DNA of 64,000 nucleotides from JAQVEM01 sp964610315 (GCA_964610315.1 CAZSVM010000016.1:3037-67036), one strand, 5' to 3'. Shown: positions 33,314 to 43,658, counted from the first letter of the stretch. Notes: generated by a model not told the origin, from the letters alone. Made by a program: numbers and translations.

Positions 33314-35173
33314 ATGAATTATATTTCATTTTATAGAAAATGGAGGCCGCAAAGTTTTGAAGAGGTAATCGGTCAGGAATACAATATCAAAACAATTAGA
33401 AATGCTATTTCCAATAATAGATTATCACACTGTTATATATTTTGCGGTCCCAGGGGTACCGGAAAGACATCTACTGCACGAATACTGGCAAAATCTTTAA
33501 ACTGCATAAAAGGGGTTACCCCGGATCCCTGCAATAAATGTGAAAATTGTACAAGTATATCCAATGGCTCCAGCGTGGATGTGGTAGAAATCGATGCTGC
33601 ATCCAACCGGGGTATAAATGAAATAAGGGAGCTCAGGGAAAAAGTTAAATACCTGCCTAACCTGTTGAGAAAAAAAGTCTACATCATCGATGAAGTTCAT
33701 ATGCTGACCACAGAAGCATTCAATGCACTGCTAAAAGTTCTGGAAGAACCTCCCGAACATGTGCTGTTTATTATGGCAACCACCGAACCCAATAAAGTGC
33801 TTCCCACCATATTATCCAGATGTCAGAGATTCGATTTCCTGCCTATACCAATGGATAAAATAAAAGAAAGATTACAGAATATTGCAAAAAATGAAAAAAT
33901 AGCCATAAGTGATCCAGCTGTAGATCTGATTTCGAAATATGCAGACGGCAGCCTGAGGGATGCAGACAGCATATTGGAACAACTAGCTGCATTCGGCGAG
34001 AATAAGATTGAGGTCAAGGATGTTATATCACTTCTGGGTTTTGCGGACATAGATTTACTGTTTAAATTTACCGATGCTTTAATCGATAAAAATTTAGATG
34101 AAGGTTTGCTTCTGACCAGCAAAATTATTGGAAGCAATCAGAATCTTAAGGTATTTGTGTCAGAGTTTCTGGATCATATTTATGATTTATATGTTATTAA
34201 AAATTATTCCAATCCCTTCGAAATTGTAAATATAAGCGATGATTACAAAGAAAGATATTTAAAACAAGCTGAAAAGTTTCAGAAGGAAGAGATAGAATTT
34301 TATATGGAACTTTTTACGGATTTGCTTAAGCAGATTAAATGGGGCGAAGATTCGAAAGTATTTTTCAAATCGGCGATGATCAGAGCTATTAACTTTGTTG
34401 TTCCGGATAAAACAGAATTGGAAAAGAGAACAATGATTATGCAGACTCAAATAGAATCTTTAAAAAAAGAGATTGATAAAATTAATTCAACGAAAAAGAA
34501 TAATAAAAGCTCCTATAGCAGGAAGGTAGAATCTGACCGTAAGATTTATGAAAATGAAGTTGATGATTTCGATATTATTAACGCCGATGAAATTGATAAA
34601 ATGGTAGATGAAGCTAAGATTTACGGTAGGCATGAGCAAAGCAGCAAGAAAATAAAAAAAGCTGATGTAAAAAGTAGCGGAGAAGAAAGCGGCTTTAAGA
34701 AAAAAGATAATAAAGAAGATGATGGAATCGCTTTAATACATGATAGTTTGGAAAAAATTTCTCAGAGTTTAAAAAAGAGAAAAATCTCCGTTTATGCTAT
34801 GTTTGCCGAAGCTGAACCTGACAGGATAGAAGATGATATGTTGTATTTCCGGCTGGGTGGAAAAAAACAGTGGCACAGGGATCATCTAAATAAAAGCAAC
34901 AATGCTGATTTAATATCAAGCGTAATAGAGGAAGTCACTGGCAAGAATTTTAAAATTAGATTTGAAGTCATTGAGAAAAAAAATAAGAATAATATAGAGA
35001 GTGATATTGAAGACAGCACGGAGAGCAAATCAAATGCAAAAGATGATCTTAAGAAAAATAATGACGGAGTAAAAGATGATACAAATCCAAAGACTGAGAA
35101 TAAAAAGGATGATGCCAGGGAAGAAGAGGATGTGCTCGGTTATTTTGAAAAAAAATTTGATATAAAGGAGTAA
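33314..35173 (+). CDS. dnaX: DNA polymerase III subunits gamma and tau
   Basis: A 619-residue clamp-loader ATPase subunit. The N-terminal YRKWRPQSFEEVIGQ, Walker A GPRGTGKTSTA, zinc-binding CNKCENC and Walker B IDEVHM are present, and LSRCQRFDF gives the SRC motif. The C-terminal ~230 residues are highly charged and include the tau-like region. The ATG at 33314 gives the family N-terminus; a TTG at 33305 would add three residues. The gene follows the SRP RNA and precedes ybaB and recR, the classic order. Whether gamma is made by slippage is not visible. Confidence 0.95.
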   Translation: MNYISFYRKWRPQSFEEVIGQEYNIKTIRNAISNNRLSHCYIFCGPRGTGKTSTARILAKSLNCIKGVTPDPCNKCENCTSISNGSSVDVVEIDAASNRGINEIRELREKVKYLPNLLRKKVYIIDEVHMLTTEAFNALLKVLEEPPEHVLFIMATTEPNKVLPTILSRCQRFDFLPIPMDKIKERLQNIAKNEKIAISDPAVDLISKYADGSLRDADSILEQLAAFGENKIEVKDVISLLGFADIDLLFKFTDALIDKNLDEGLLLTSKIIGSNQNLKVFVSEFLDHIYDLYVIKNYSNPFEIVNISDDYKERYLKQAEKFQKEEIEFYMELFTDLLKQIKWGEDSKVFFKSAMIRAINFVVPDKTELEKRTMIMQTQIESLKKEIDKINSTKKNNKSSYSRKVESDRKIYENEVDDFDIINADEIDKMVDEAKIYGRHEQSSKKIKKADVKSSGEESGFKKKDNKEDDGIALIHDSLEKISQSLKKRKISVYAMFAEAEPDRIEDDMLYFRLGGKKQWHRDHLNKSNNADLISSVIEEVTGKNFKIRFEVIEKKNKNNIESDIEDSTESKSNAKDDLKKNNDGVKDDTNPKTENKKDDAREEEDVLGYFEKKFDIKE

Positions 35174-35176
35174 AAA

Positions 35177-35491
35177 TTGAGTTTTAATTATGGAAATATG
35201 ATGAAGCAGGCAAAGATTATGCAGCAAAAATTGCTGGAAATACAAAAAGAGTTAAAGGAAATGGAATTCGAAGCTTCTGCCGGCGGGGGTGCGGTGAAAG
35301 TTAAGGTAAATGGAGAGCAGGAAATTATGGAAGTAAAAATTAATAAAGAAATGGTTGATTCCAATGATCTGGAAATGATTGAGGATATGGTAATGGTGGC
35401 TGTGAATGATGCTGTTAAACAATCAAAAAACGAAGCTAAAAACAGGATGTCAAGGCTAACCGGGGGAATGAATATACCCGGATTATTTTAA
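35177..35491 (+). CDS. YbaB/EbfC family nucleoid-associated protein
   Basis: A 104-residue DNA-binding dimer of the YbaB family. The sequence NMMKQAKIMQQKLLEIQKEL and VKVKVNGEQEIMEVKINKEM are family hallmarks. It uses a TTG start with AAAGGAG seven bases upstream; a later ATG at 35198 is less well placed. Only three bases separate it from the dnaX stop. It is part of the dnaX-ybaB-recR unit. Confidence 0.92.
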   Translation: MSFNYGNMMKQAKIMQQKLLEIQKELKEMEFEASAGGGAVKVKVNGEQEIMEVKINKEMVDSNDLEMIEDMVMVAVNDAVKQSKNEAKNRMSRLTGGMNIPGLF

Positions 35492-35560
35492 ATTAAGGTT
35501 AATAATTGTTCCGGCATCCAATGATTTTACTTAAATTATTAAAAAGGGTTTTGATTATAG

Positions 35561-36160
35561 ATGGCTTTATATATAAAGAGTGTCGAAAATTTAATAAATG
35601 AATTCAAGAAACTTCCCGGAATAGGCCCCAAATCTGCAAAGAGGATTGTATTTTTTTTACTGAAACTTTCTCACAATGATATTTTAAAATTATCCCGGAG
35701 CCTGGTGGAAATGAAAGAAAAAGTAAAATTCTGTAAACAGTGTTACGGTTTAAGCGAGGAAGATATCTGTCATATCTGCAGGGATGAATCCAGAGACAGA
35801 AGAAAAATATGTATAGTAGAAGAAGTAAGTGATGTAATAATTATTGAAAAAACAGGTGAATACAGAGGTCTGTATCATGTTCTTGGAGGGCTGCTTTCTC
35901 CCATAGAAAACATTGGACCTGATGAAATAAGAATACCGGGGCTGCTGGAACGGGTAAAAGCTGATAACATCGAGGAGATAATAATTGCATTAAATCCTAC
36001 TGTGGAAGGTGAAAGTACCGCTGTTTACCTGAAAAAAATATTATTACCTCTGGGAGTTAGAATTACCAAACTGGCAAGCGGACTTCCGGTTGGAGGAGAT
36101 CTGGAATATGCGGATGAAGTAACCATTGGAAGAGCAATTTCCGACCGAAGGGAACTTTAA
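35561..36160 (+). CDS. recR: Recombination protein RecR
   Basis: A 199-residue RecFOR pathway protein that holds DNA as a ring-shaped tetramer. The order is helix-hairpin-helix (LPGIGPKSAKRIVF), a four-cysteine zinc finger (CKQCYG...CHIC) and a Toprim domain (IVEEVSDVIIIEKTGEYRG, LNPTVEGESTAVYL), then a short C-terminus. All parts are intact and the length is usual. It is the last gene of the dnaX-ybaB-recR group. Confidence 0.95.
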   Translation: MALYIKSVENLINEFKKLPGIGPKSAKRIVFFLLKLSHNDILKLSRSLVEMKEKVKFCKQCYGLSEEDICHICRDESRDRRKICIVEEVSDVIIIEKTGEYRGLYHVLGGLLSPIENIGPDEIRIPGLLERVKADNIEEIIIALNPTVEGESTAVYLKKILLPLGVRITKLASGLPVGGDLEYADEVTIGRAISDRREL

Positions 36161-36222
36161 TCTGCCCCTAAAGGATATCGTCGAATCATATGTCTTATTT
36201 TATTAAAAAAATAAACCAAATG

Positions 36223-36231
36223 TGCTATAAT
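36223..36231 (+). promoter_or_regulatory. Extended -10 promoter before the pyruvate:ferredoxin oxidoreductase gene
   Basis: TGCTATAAT is a perfect TG-n-TATAAT element about 155 bases upstream of the start, which leaves a long leader. No clear structured element was found in that leader. Confidence 0.5.
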
Positions 36232-36386
36232 GCAATGATTTTGTTTTGTTAAAAAAGCTGTATTAAGGACATCTTCAGTTTATGGTTAAAATATCCGTAA
36301 ATCGGGAGGATAAAGTTTACTAATTAACTTAAAAATCAAATGCTTTAAAATTTAAATATATATAAAGGTAAAGGAGCAGATTAATT

Positions 36387-39300
36387 ATGAAAAATATGAA
36401 AACCATGGATGGAAATATGGCGGCAGCGTACGTAGCATATGCATTTACCGAGGTGGCGGCCATTTATCCTATTACTCCATCTTCTCCCATGGGTGAATAT
36501 ATTGATGAATGGGCTGCTCACGGAAGAAAAAATATGTTTGGCCAGGTAGTCAGCGTGAGTGAACTTCAGTCCGAAGGAGGCGCATCGGGAGCAGTTCACG
36601 GCTCGCTTCAGGCAGGCTCACTTACCTCCACTTTTACTGCCTCACAGGGGCTCCTTCTTATGATTCCCAATATGTACAAAATTTCGGGAGAACTTCTTCC
36701 GGGCGTATTTCATGTAAGTGCCAGGACAGTTGCCACTCATGCTCTTTCCATATTCGGGGATCATTCCGATGTAATGGCGGTAAGGCAAACCGGTTTTGGA
36801 TTGATAGCCTCCGGCTCCATACAGGAAATAATGGACCTGGCAGGAGTGGCACACCTCAGTGCTATAAAATCAAGGGTACCCTTTCTTCATTTCTTTGACG
36901 GATTCAGAAGCTCGCATGAGATCCAAAAAATAGAAGTAATAGAATATGAGGATTTTAAAAAACTGCTTGATGAAGAAGCATTAAAACAGTTCCGTAAGAG
37001 AGCTTTAAATCCGGAGCATCCGGTTACCAGGGGTACAGCTCAGAATCCCGATATATTCTTTCAGGCAAGAGAATCATCGAATAGATTTTATGATAAAGTT
37101 CCCCAAATAGTAGTGGACTATATGGATAAAATAAGTAAATTGACCGGAAGGCAGTACAAGCCGTTTAACTATGTGGGACGGAAGGATGCTGAATACGTGA
37201 TTGTAGCCATGGGATCGGTTACTGATACCATAGATGAAACTGTGGAGTACCTGAACAAAAAAGGCGAAAAGGTAGGAGCAATTAAGGTTCATCTTTACCG
37301 TCCTTTCTCTACGGAATTTTTCCTTCAGTCCGTACCCAAAACAGTTAGGAAAATTGCCGTTCTGGACAGAACAAAAGAACCCGGCGCAGTTGGTGAACCT
37401 CTTTATCTGGATGTTAAGGATTCGTTCTTCGGAATTGAAAAAAAGCCGGTTATTGTAGGAGGAAGATATGGGCTTGGTTCGAAGGATACTACTCCCGGCC
37501 AGATAAAAGCGGTATTCGATAATTTGAAATCGGCTGATCCCAAGGATGGATTTACCATCGGCATAAATGATGATGTTACTCATACTTCTCTTGAGGTTGA
37601 AGAGGAGATTGAAACTGCCCCGGAAGGTACCATAAGATGTAAATTCTGGGGGCTGGGTTCCGATGGTACGGTAGGAGCAAATAAGAATGCCATTAAGATA
37701 ATTGGCGATAATACCAATTTATATGCCCAGGGTTATTTTGCCTATGATTCCAAGAAATCCGGCGGACTGACTATTTCCCACCTGAGGTTTGGGAAAAATC
37801 CTATCAAATCTACCTATCTTATTACCGATGCTGATTTTGTAGCCTGTCACAATCAAGCCTATGTAAGGCAGTATGACTTGCTTAAAGGGCTAAAAAAAGG
37901 CGGAACTTTCCTCTTGAACTGCCAGTGGAGCGAAGAAGAACTTGAAGAAAGGCTGCCGGCAGGTATGAAAAAATACCTATCGGAGAATGATATAGATTTT
38001 TATATTATCGATGCCACTGATATTGCAGTGGGGATTGGACTGGGGAGCAGAATAAATATGATTATGCAGGCTGCTTTCTTTAAACTGGCAAAAGTTATAC
38101 CCATAGACGATGCCGTAAAATACATGAAAAAAGCCATAAAGGAAACTTATGGAGCAAAAGGTGAAAAGATTGTACAAATGAACTACCAGGCCGTGGATAG
38201 AGGTATAGAATCATTGAAGAAAGTAAAAGTTCCAGACAGCTGGAAGAATGCGGTAGAAACCGGGGACGTAGTTAAAGCTCAGGAGCCTGATTTTATAAAA
38301 AATATTTTAAGAGTAATGAACAGGCAGGAGGGCGATAATATTCCGGTCAGTGCATTTATAGGGGTTGAAGACGGAACGTTTCCACAGGGAACGGCAGCCT
38401 ATGAAAAAAGGGGCATTGCTATAAATGTTCCCGAGTGGCAGAAAGACAACTGCATACAGTGTAACCAGTGTTCATATATATGTCCCCACGCGGTTATAAG
38501 GCCGGTACTTCTTACCAAAAAGGAATCGAAGAATGCTCCTGAAAAATTCGAGACCATAGAGGCAAAGGGAAAGGGTCTTGAGCAATATGCCTACAGGATA
38601 CAGGTAAGTCCCCTGGACTGTACAGGATGCGGAAACTGCGCCAATGTCTGTCCGGCCAAGGAAAAAGCACTGATTATGAAACCTCTTGATTCACAAATGA
38701 TTCAGGCTGAAAACTGGAACTTTGCTTCAAAAATTCCGGTTAAAGAAAATGTTATGTCCGTAGATACCGTAAAGGGGAGCCAGTTTAGAAAACCGCTGTT
38801 CGAATTTTCAGGTGCCTGCGGCGGCTGCGGGGAGACTTCTTATGCGAAACTGGTTACCCAGTTATTCGGAGACAGGATGATTATAACCAATGCCACAGGG
38901 TGTTCGTCCATCTGGGGTGGTTCGGCTCCTTCCACTCCTTACACCATTAATGCCAGAGGAAAGGGACCGGCCTGGGCAAATTCTCTGTTTGAGGATAATG
39001 CCGAATACGGATATGGGATGGTTCTGGCCATAAAACAGATGAGAAGCAAAATAGAAGATTACATGAGTCAATTATATGAGATAAAAGGTATGGATTCCGG
39101 AATTAAGGAAGCTATGACGGAATGGGTAAAAACAAAAGATGATGTGGAGGCAAACAGGAAATCTACCGAAAAAATATTAAAGTTGTTTAAAAAAGATCTG
39201 GGAAGTAAGAAAGCCAATGAGCTTAAAAATAAAATACTGGAACTCAGTGACTACCTGATTAAAAAATCAATCTGGGTATTTGGCGGAGACGGCTGGGCTT

Positions 39301-39914
39301 ATGATATAGGGTACGGCGGCCTGGATCATGTACTGGCATCCGGCGAAAATATAAATGTGCTGGTATTCGATACCGAAGTATATTCCAATACCGGCGGCCA
39401 GTCTTCAAAAGCAACTCCTCTGGGAGCGGTAGCCAAGTTTGCCGCTTCGGGTAAGAAAGTCAAGAAAAAAGATCTGGGACTTATGGCTATAACCTACGGC
39501 TACGTATATGTTTCCCAGATTGCAATGGGTGCCAGTCAGAAACAAACACTGAAAGCATTTCTTGAAGCCGAGAATTATAACGGACCTTCTCTGATAATAG
39601 CTTACTCTCCCTGTATCAACCACGGTATTTATATAGGTATGGGCTGCACCCAGTTAAGGGAAAAACAGGCAGTAGATGCAGGATACTGGCATCTTTACAG
39701 ATACAATCCGGATCTTAAAAAAAGCGGGGAGAATCCATTTATACTGGATTCCAGGGAACCCAAGGAATCGTTTAGAGAATTCCTGATGGGTGAAGTAAGA
39801 TATGCATCACTTACCAAAACTTTCCCCAAAATAGCTGAAGATTTGTTTGGTAGAGCAGAAAAGGATGCCAGGGAAAAATATGAAAAATACAAAGCAATGG
39901 CTGAATCAAAATAA
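36387..39914 (+). CDS. nifJ: Pyruvate:ferredoxin (flavodoxin) oxidoreductase
   Basis: A single-chain 1175-residue enzyme that splits pyruvate to acetyl-CoA and CO2 and reduces ferredoxin, a hallmark of anaerobic metabolism. Domain I starts with YPITPSSPMGEYIDEWAAHG. The 8Fe ferredoxin insert at about 689-760 has CIQCNQCSYICP and CTGCGNCANVCP. A further C-G-G-C-G cluster ligand (ACGGCGETSY) lies near 810. The TPP-binding region is FGGDGWAYDIGYGG. A strong AAAGGAG precedes the ATG. It is a large, solitary transcription unit and the likely entry of carbon into fermentation or acetogenesis-type routes. Confidence 0.97.
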   Translation: MKNMKTMDGNMAAAYVAYAFTEVAAIYPITPSSPMGEYIDEWAAHGRKNMFGQVVSVSELQSEGGASGAVHGSLQAGSLTSTFTASQGLLLMIPNMYKISGELLPGVFHVSARTVATHALSIFGDHSDVMAVRQTGFGLIASGSIQEIMDLAGVAHLSAIKSRVPFLHFFDGFRSSHEIQKIEVIEYEDFKKLLDEEALKQFRKRALNPEHPVTRGTAQNPDIFFQARESSNRFYDKVPQIVVDYMDKISKLTGRQYKPFNYVGRKDAEYVIVAMGSVTDTIDETVEYLNKKGEKVGAIKVHLYRPFSTEFFLQSVPKTVRKIAVLDRTKEPGAVGEPLYLDVKDSFFGIEKKPVIVGGRYGLGSKDTTPGQIKAVFDNLKSADPKDGFTIGINDDVTHTSLEVEEEIETAPEGTIRCKFWGLGSDGTVGANKNAIKIIGDNTNLYAQGYFAYDSKKSGGLTISHLRFGKNPIKSTYLITDADFVACHNQAYVRQYDLLKGLKKGGTFLLNCQWSEEELEERLPAGMKKYLSENDIDFYIIDATDIAVGIGLGSRINMIMQAAFFKLAKVIPIDDAVKYMKKAIKETYGAKGEKIVQMNYQAVDRGIESLKKVKVPDSWKNAVETGDVVKAQEPDFIKNILRVMNRQEGDNIPVSAFIGVEDGTFPQGTAAYEKRGIAINVPEWQKDNCIQCNQCSYICPHAVIRPVLLTKKESKNAPEKFETIEAKGKGLEQYAYRIQVSPLDCTGCGNCANVCPAKEKALIMKPLDSQMIQAENWNFASKIPVKENVMSVDTVKGSQFRKPLFEFSGACGGCGETSYAKLVTQLFGDRMIITNATGCSSIWGGSAPSTPYTINARGKGPAWANSLFEDNAEYGYGMVLAIKQMRSKIEDYMSQLYEIKGMDSGIKEAMTEWVKTKDDVEANRKSTEKILKLFKKDLGSKKANELKNKILELSDYLIKKSIWVFGGDGWAYDIGYGGLDHVLASGENINVLVFDTEVYSNTGGQSSKATPLGAVAKFAASGKKVKKKDLGLMAITYGYVYVSQIAMGASQKQTLKAFLEAENYNGPSLIIAYSPCINHGIYIGMGCTQLREKQAVDAGYWHLYRYNPDLKKSGENPFILDSREPKESFREFLMGEVRYASLTKTFPKIAEDLFGRAEKDAREKYEKYKAMAESK

Positions 39915-39963
39915 GATAAATCCGGATTAAAACTTATTTAAGGAAAAATTGAATATTTAAAAA

Positions 39964-41187
39964 ATGAGAGGCAAAAAAGATATAATAATTTTAAAGTTCG
40001 GCGGTACTTCTGTAGGTGATATAAATAAGGTAAAAATGGTTGCCGATAAAATTATAAGTTCCAGCAATAAAGGGAATAATGTGGTGGTAGTGGTTTCTGC
40101 CATGGGGGATACTACTGACAGGTTGATTGATCTTGCCGGCCGGATAACTTCCCATCCCTCCCGCCGTGAAATGGATATGCTAATGTCTACCGGGGAGCAG
40201 GTATCAAGTGCCCTTGTGGCCATGGCTGTTCAGGAAAAAGGTTATAAATGTATTTCTCTTACCGGTGAACAGGCCGGAATTTTAACCGATGAATTCTACT
40301 GCAATGCCAAAATTTTAAATATCAAGGCAGAAAGAATATTAAAAGAATTAAAAAGAGATAAAATAGTAATAGTAACCGGGTTCCAGGGTATTAATATAGA
40401 TAACGATATTACCACTCTGGGCAGAGGTGGTTCGGATACCACTGCTGTAGCCCTGGCTTCGGCCCTGAAGGCAAGGTACTGTGAAATATATACGGATGTC
40501 GATGGAGTTTATTCGACTGATCCGAATGTAGTAGGTGAAGCCGTCAAGCTGGAGTCACTTTCCTATGATGAAATGCTGGAGATGGCATCTTCAGGTGCAA
40601 AAGTACTCCATTTGAGAGCAGTGGAATTTGCCAAAAAGCATAATGTTATATTACATATTAGATCAAGTTTTAATGACATCGAAGGGACATGGGTTATGGA
40701 TGATTTTAAAAAAGATAAAAGAATGGAAAGGCCGATAGTTACCGGAGTTACTTATGATATAGGAGAAGTAAAGGTATCTATTTTTGGCCTGGAGGATAAA
40801 CCTGGTGTTGCCGCCGACTTGTTTGGAAAGCTAGCGGAAAAAAATATAAATGTTGATTTGATTGTCCAAAATGTTAGTGAAAAAAATCTTGCTGCTATCT
40901 CCTTTACCATAAAAAGCGAAGATATATCCCCAGCAAAAAATATCCTGGATAAGATTAAAAATGTACGCATGGAAATGGACACCGATATCGCAAAAGTTTC
41001 CATTGTGGGAGCCGGAATGCAGTCACATCCCGGGGTAGCGGCGAGAATGTTTAGGATTCTTGCAGATAAAAATATAAATATTGAGATGATAAGTACTTCT
41101 CCCATAAGAATTTCCTGTGTAGTAAAGAAGAGTAAAATAAAAGAAGCGATAAAAGTATTGCACAGTGGTTTTGGGCTGTCGAAATAG
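39964..41187 (+). CDS. lysC: Aspartate kinase
   Basis: A 407-residue enzyme that phosphorylates aspartate, the first step toward lysine, methionine and threonine. The N-terminal ILKFGGTSVG and the kinase core (TGFQGINIDNDITTLGRGGSDTTA) are intact. Two C-terminal ACT domains (IFGLEDKPGVAADLF and VGAGMQSHPGVAARMF) mediate feedback control by amino acids. It is followed 107 bases later by asd, the next enzyme. Confidence 0.96.
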   Translation: MRGKKDIIILKFGGTSVGDINKVKMVADKIISSSNKGNNVVVVVSAMGDTTDRLIDLAGRITSHPSRREMDMLMSTGEQVSSALVAMAVQEKGYKCISLTGEQAGILTDEFYCNAKILNIKAERILKELKRDKIVIVTGFQGINIDNDITTLGRGGSDTTAVALASALKARYCEIYTDVDGVYSTDPNVVGEAVKLESLSYDEMLEMASSGAKVLHLRAVEFAKKHNVILHIRSSFNDIEGTWVMDDFKKDKRMERPIVTGVTYDIGEVKVSIFGLEDKPGVAADLFGKLAEKNINVDLIVQNVSEKNLAAISFTIKSEDISPAKNILDKIKNVRMEMDTDIAKVSIVGAGMQSHPGVAARMFRILADKNINIEMISTSPIRISCVVKKSKIKEAIKVLHSGFGLSK

Positions 41188-41294
41188 TATTTGTATTTAT
41201 TTTAATATTGTTTTAATATATCCTTCATTCATTTACAGCTTTAACCTGTAACTGTAACAAGGGCCTATTAGTATTAAAAAGTGATGAACTTCAT

Positions 41295-42311
41295 ATGAGC
41301 AGCAAAGAATATAATGTAGCAGTAGCAGGAGTAACCGGAGCGGTGGGAAGAGTATTTCTGTCCATACTGGAAGAGAGAAAATTTCCGGTAAAAAACCTTG
41401 TTCCGCTTGCTTCTCATCGGTCTGCCAGTAAAAAAACAATGTTTAAAGGTGAAGAGCTGGAGATAAAGGAATTAAATAAAAATTCCTTCGGTGGTGTAGA
41501 TATAGCACTTTTCTCAGCTGGTGCCTCAACTTCCAGGGAATTTGCCAAATATGCAGTGGAAAGCGGAGCCATAGTTATAGATAACAGCAGTGCATTCAGA
41601 ATGGAGGAAGATGTACCTCTGATTGTTACCGAAGTGAATAAAGATAAAATATTTGAACATAAGGGCATTATAGCCAATCCTAATTGTTCTACCATTATCA
41701 TGGCTGTGGCCATAAAGCCTATTTATGATATCTCACCGATAAAGCGAATAGTAGTTTCCACTTATCAGTCGGTTTCAGGTGCAGGAGCAAGAGCCATCGC
41801 CGAGCTGGAGAACCAGACAAGAGAAATAATATGTGATGGTAAAAAAACGGTTAAATGCGAAGTTTTCCCAGTACAGATAGCATTTAATATAATTCCTCAA
41901 GTGGATATATTTCTTGATAACGGCTACACCAAAGAAGAAATGAAAATGGCTTATGAAACCCGTAAGATTTTTGACGACAGTCGGATCAGAGTTACCGCAA
42001 CTACGGTAAGGGTTCCTGTCTTTACTTCTCATTCGGAATCGATAAACGTTGAAACCGAAGAGAAGATAGAATTGGATGTAGTAAGAAAGGCGCTGGCTAA
42101 TGGAGAAGGTTTAATTTTAAAAGATGATTTTAAAAATGCCCTGTATCCTACTACCCTTGATTCTTCCGATAAGGATGATATCTTCGTAGGCAGAGTAAGG
42201 GAGGATATATCAGTAGAAAATGGTATAAGCATGTGGGCGGTAGGGGATCAGCTCCGAAAAGGTGCGGCCTTAAATACAATCCAGATTGCCGAGGAACTGA
42301 TAAAAAAATAA
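41295..42311 (+). CDS. asd: Aspartate-semialdehyde dehydrogenase
   Basis: A 338-residue enzyme that reduces aspartyl phosphate to aspartate semialdehyde with NADPH. The NADPH motif is VAGVTGAVGRVFL at the N-terminus, and the catalytic Cys131 is in NPNCSTIIM. The substrate-binding stretch SVSGAGARAIAEL and the late VRVPVFTSHSESI motif are intact. With lysC it forms the start of the aspartate pathway. Its stop codon touches that of the convergent rarA gene, with no spacer. Confidence 0.96.
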   Translation: MSSKEYNVAVAGVTGAVGRVFLSILEERKFPVKNLVPLASHRSASKKTMFKGEELEIKELNKNSFGGVDIALFSAGASTSREFAKYAVESGAIVIDNSSAFRMEEDVPLIVTEVNKDKIFEHKGIIANPNCSTIIMAVAIKPIYDISPIKRIVVSTYQSVSGAGARAIAELENQTREIICDGKKTVKCEVFPVQIAFNIIPQVDIFLDNGYTKEEMKMAYETRKIFDDSRIRVTATTVRVPVFTSHSESINVETEEKIELDVVRKALANGEGLILKDDFKNALYPTTLDSSDKDDIFVGRVREDISVENGISMWAVGDQLRKGAALNTIQIAEELIKK

Positions 42312-43658
42312 CTATTTCTGTTTTTTCTTTAATATATTGATATTCTTAAGTCTATTCATTAATTCCTTTTCAAAACCTCTGTCTGTGGGATAATAGTATT
42401 TTTTTGCCAGCAGCTTGTCCGGAAGGTGGGTCTGGTCAACAATAGCGCTACTGTAATTATGGGCATATTTATATCCTTTACCGTAGCCTATATCTTTCAT
42501 AAGTTTGGTAGGAGCGTTTCTAATATGATAGGGAACCGGAAGCGATCCAAATTCTTCAACGTCTGATTTAACCTTTAAATAAGTTTTATATAGAGCATTA
42601 CTTTTTGGGGCCAGGGCGAGATAAACTGCAGCCTCGATTATAGCCAGATATCCTTCCGGAGGACCAATGAATTCAAAACTTTGCTTGGCTGAAATGGCTA
42701 CCTGCAGAGCATTGGGATCTGCCAGTCCCACATCTTCGGAAGCAAATCTTACCATTCTCCTTACTATATACAGAGGATCTTCACCGCTTTCCAGCATTCT
42801 TACCGTCCAGTACACCGCTGCATCAGGATCACTGTCTCTCAAGCTTTTATGAACCGCCGAAATTAAATTGTAATGTTCTTCACCGTTTTTATCGTAGAGA
42901 AGTGCTTTCTTCTGTATTATATTTTCAATCAGGGGGATATTTATATCTATGGTTTTTTGCTTATTTTCTTTTGAGTATGCACTTACGGCCAGCTCAAGTA
43001 TATTATAAGCTACTCTTGAATCACCATCGGAAAATCTGGCAATAAAATCAATGGTTTCATCACTTATTTTTATATTATATTTTCCCAGGCCTCTTTCACT
43101 ATCAGCCAGCGCCCTCTTTAACAGGATTTTTATGTCTTCTGGTGAGAGTTTATATAGTACAAAGGTTTTGGTCCGGGAGAGAAGAGCCGAGTTTACCTCA
43201 AAGGAAGGATTTTCAGTAGTGGCTCCCATTAAAATTATGGTACCCTTTTCAACAAAGGGAAGAAAGGCATCCTGCTGGGCTTTATTGAAACGATGAATTT
43301 CATCTACGAATAATATGGTTTTTATATTATGTTCTTTTTTGTTATATTTGGCTATTTCCATAATTTCTTTTATCTGCTTTATTCCGGAAGTTACAGCAGA
43401 GAAGGATATGAATCTACTTTTGGTTTTTTCAGCCATGATTTTAGCCAGGGTAGTTTTCCCCGAACCGGGGGGACCCCAGAATATTATTGAATACAACCTG
43501 TCGTTTTCTATGATTTCCCTTAAAATTTTACCTTTTCCCACCAGATGTTTCTGTCCCACAAATTCATCTAGAGTTCGAGGCCTCATTCTGTCGGCCAGTG
43601 GTGTATCCGGTAAATTATAATCAGTTTGATTGGTTTTTATCTGTTCAAATAGATTCAT
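42312..43658 (-). CDS. rarA: Replication-associated recombination protein A (RarA/MgsA)
   Basis: A 448-residue AAA ATPase related to clamp loaders. Walker A is WGPPGSGKTTLAKI, preceded by the typical N-terminal PLADRMRPRTLDEFVGQKHL; Walker B is FVDEIHRFNKAQQDAFLP. The C-terminal domain carries SAVHKSLRDSDPDAAVYW and MVRFASEDVGLADP, characteristic of RarA. It acts at stalled replication forks. It is convergent with asd with zero spacing. Confidence 0.96.
   Translation of the reverse strand: MNLFEQIKTNQTDYNLPDTPLADRMRPRTLDEFVGQKHLVGKGKILREIIENDRLYSIIFWGPPGSGKTTLAKIMAEKTKSRFISFSAVTSGIKQIKEIMEIAKYNKKEHNIKTILFVDEIHRFNKAQQDAFLPFVEKGTIILMGATTENPSFEVNSALLSRTKTFVLYKLSPEDIKILLKRALADSERGLGKYNIKISDETIDFIARFSDGDSRVAYNILELAVSAYSKENKQKTIDINIPLIENIIQKKALLYDKNGEEHYNLISAVHKSLRDSDPDAAVYWTVRMLESGEDPLYIVRRMVRFASEDVGLADPNALQVAISAKQSFEFIGPPEGYLAIIEAAVYLALAPKSNALYKTYLKVKSDVEEFGSLPVPYHIRNAPTKLMKDIGYGKGYKYAHNYSSAIVDQTHLPDKLLAKKYYYPTDRGFEKELMNRLKNINILKKKQK

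Noticed and set aside
34440..34700. A-rich runs in dnaX that could allow frameshifting to make gamma
   Set aside because: Runs of seven A occur, but the region is AT- and lysine-rich throughout, so slippage cannot be told from composition; no stop-and-hairpin arrangement was seen.
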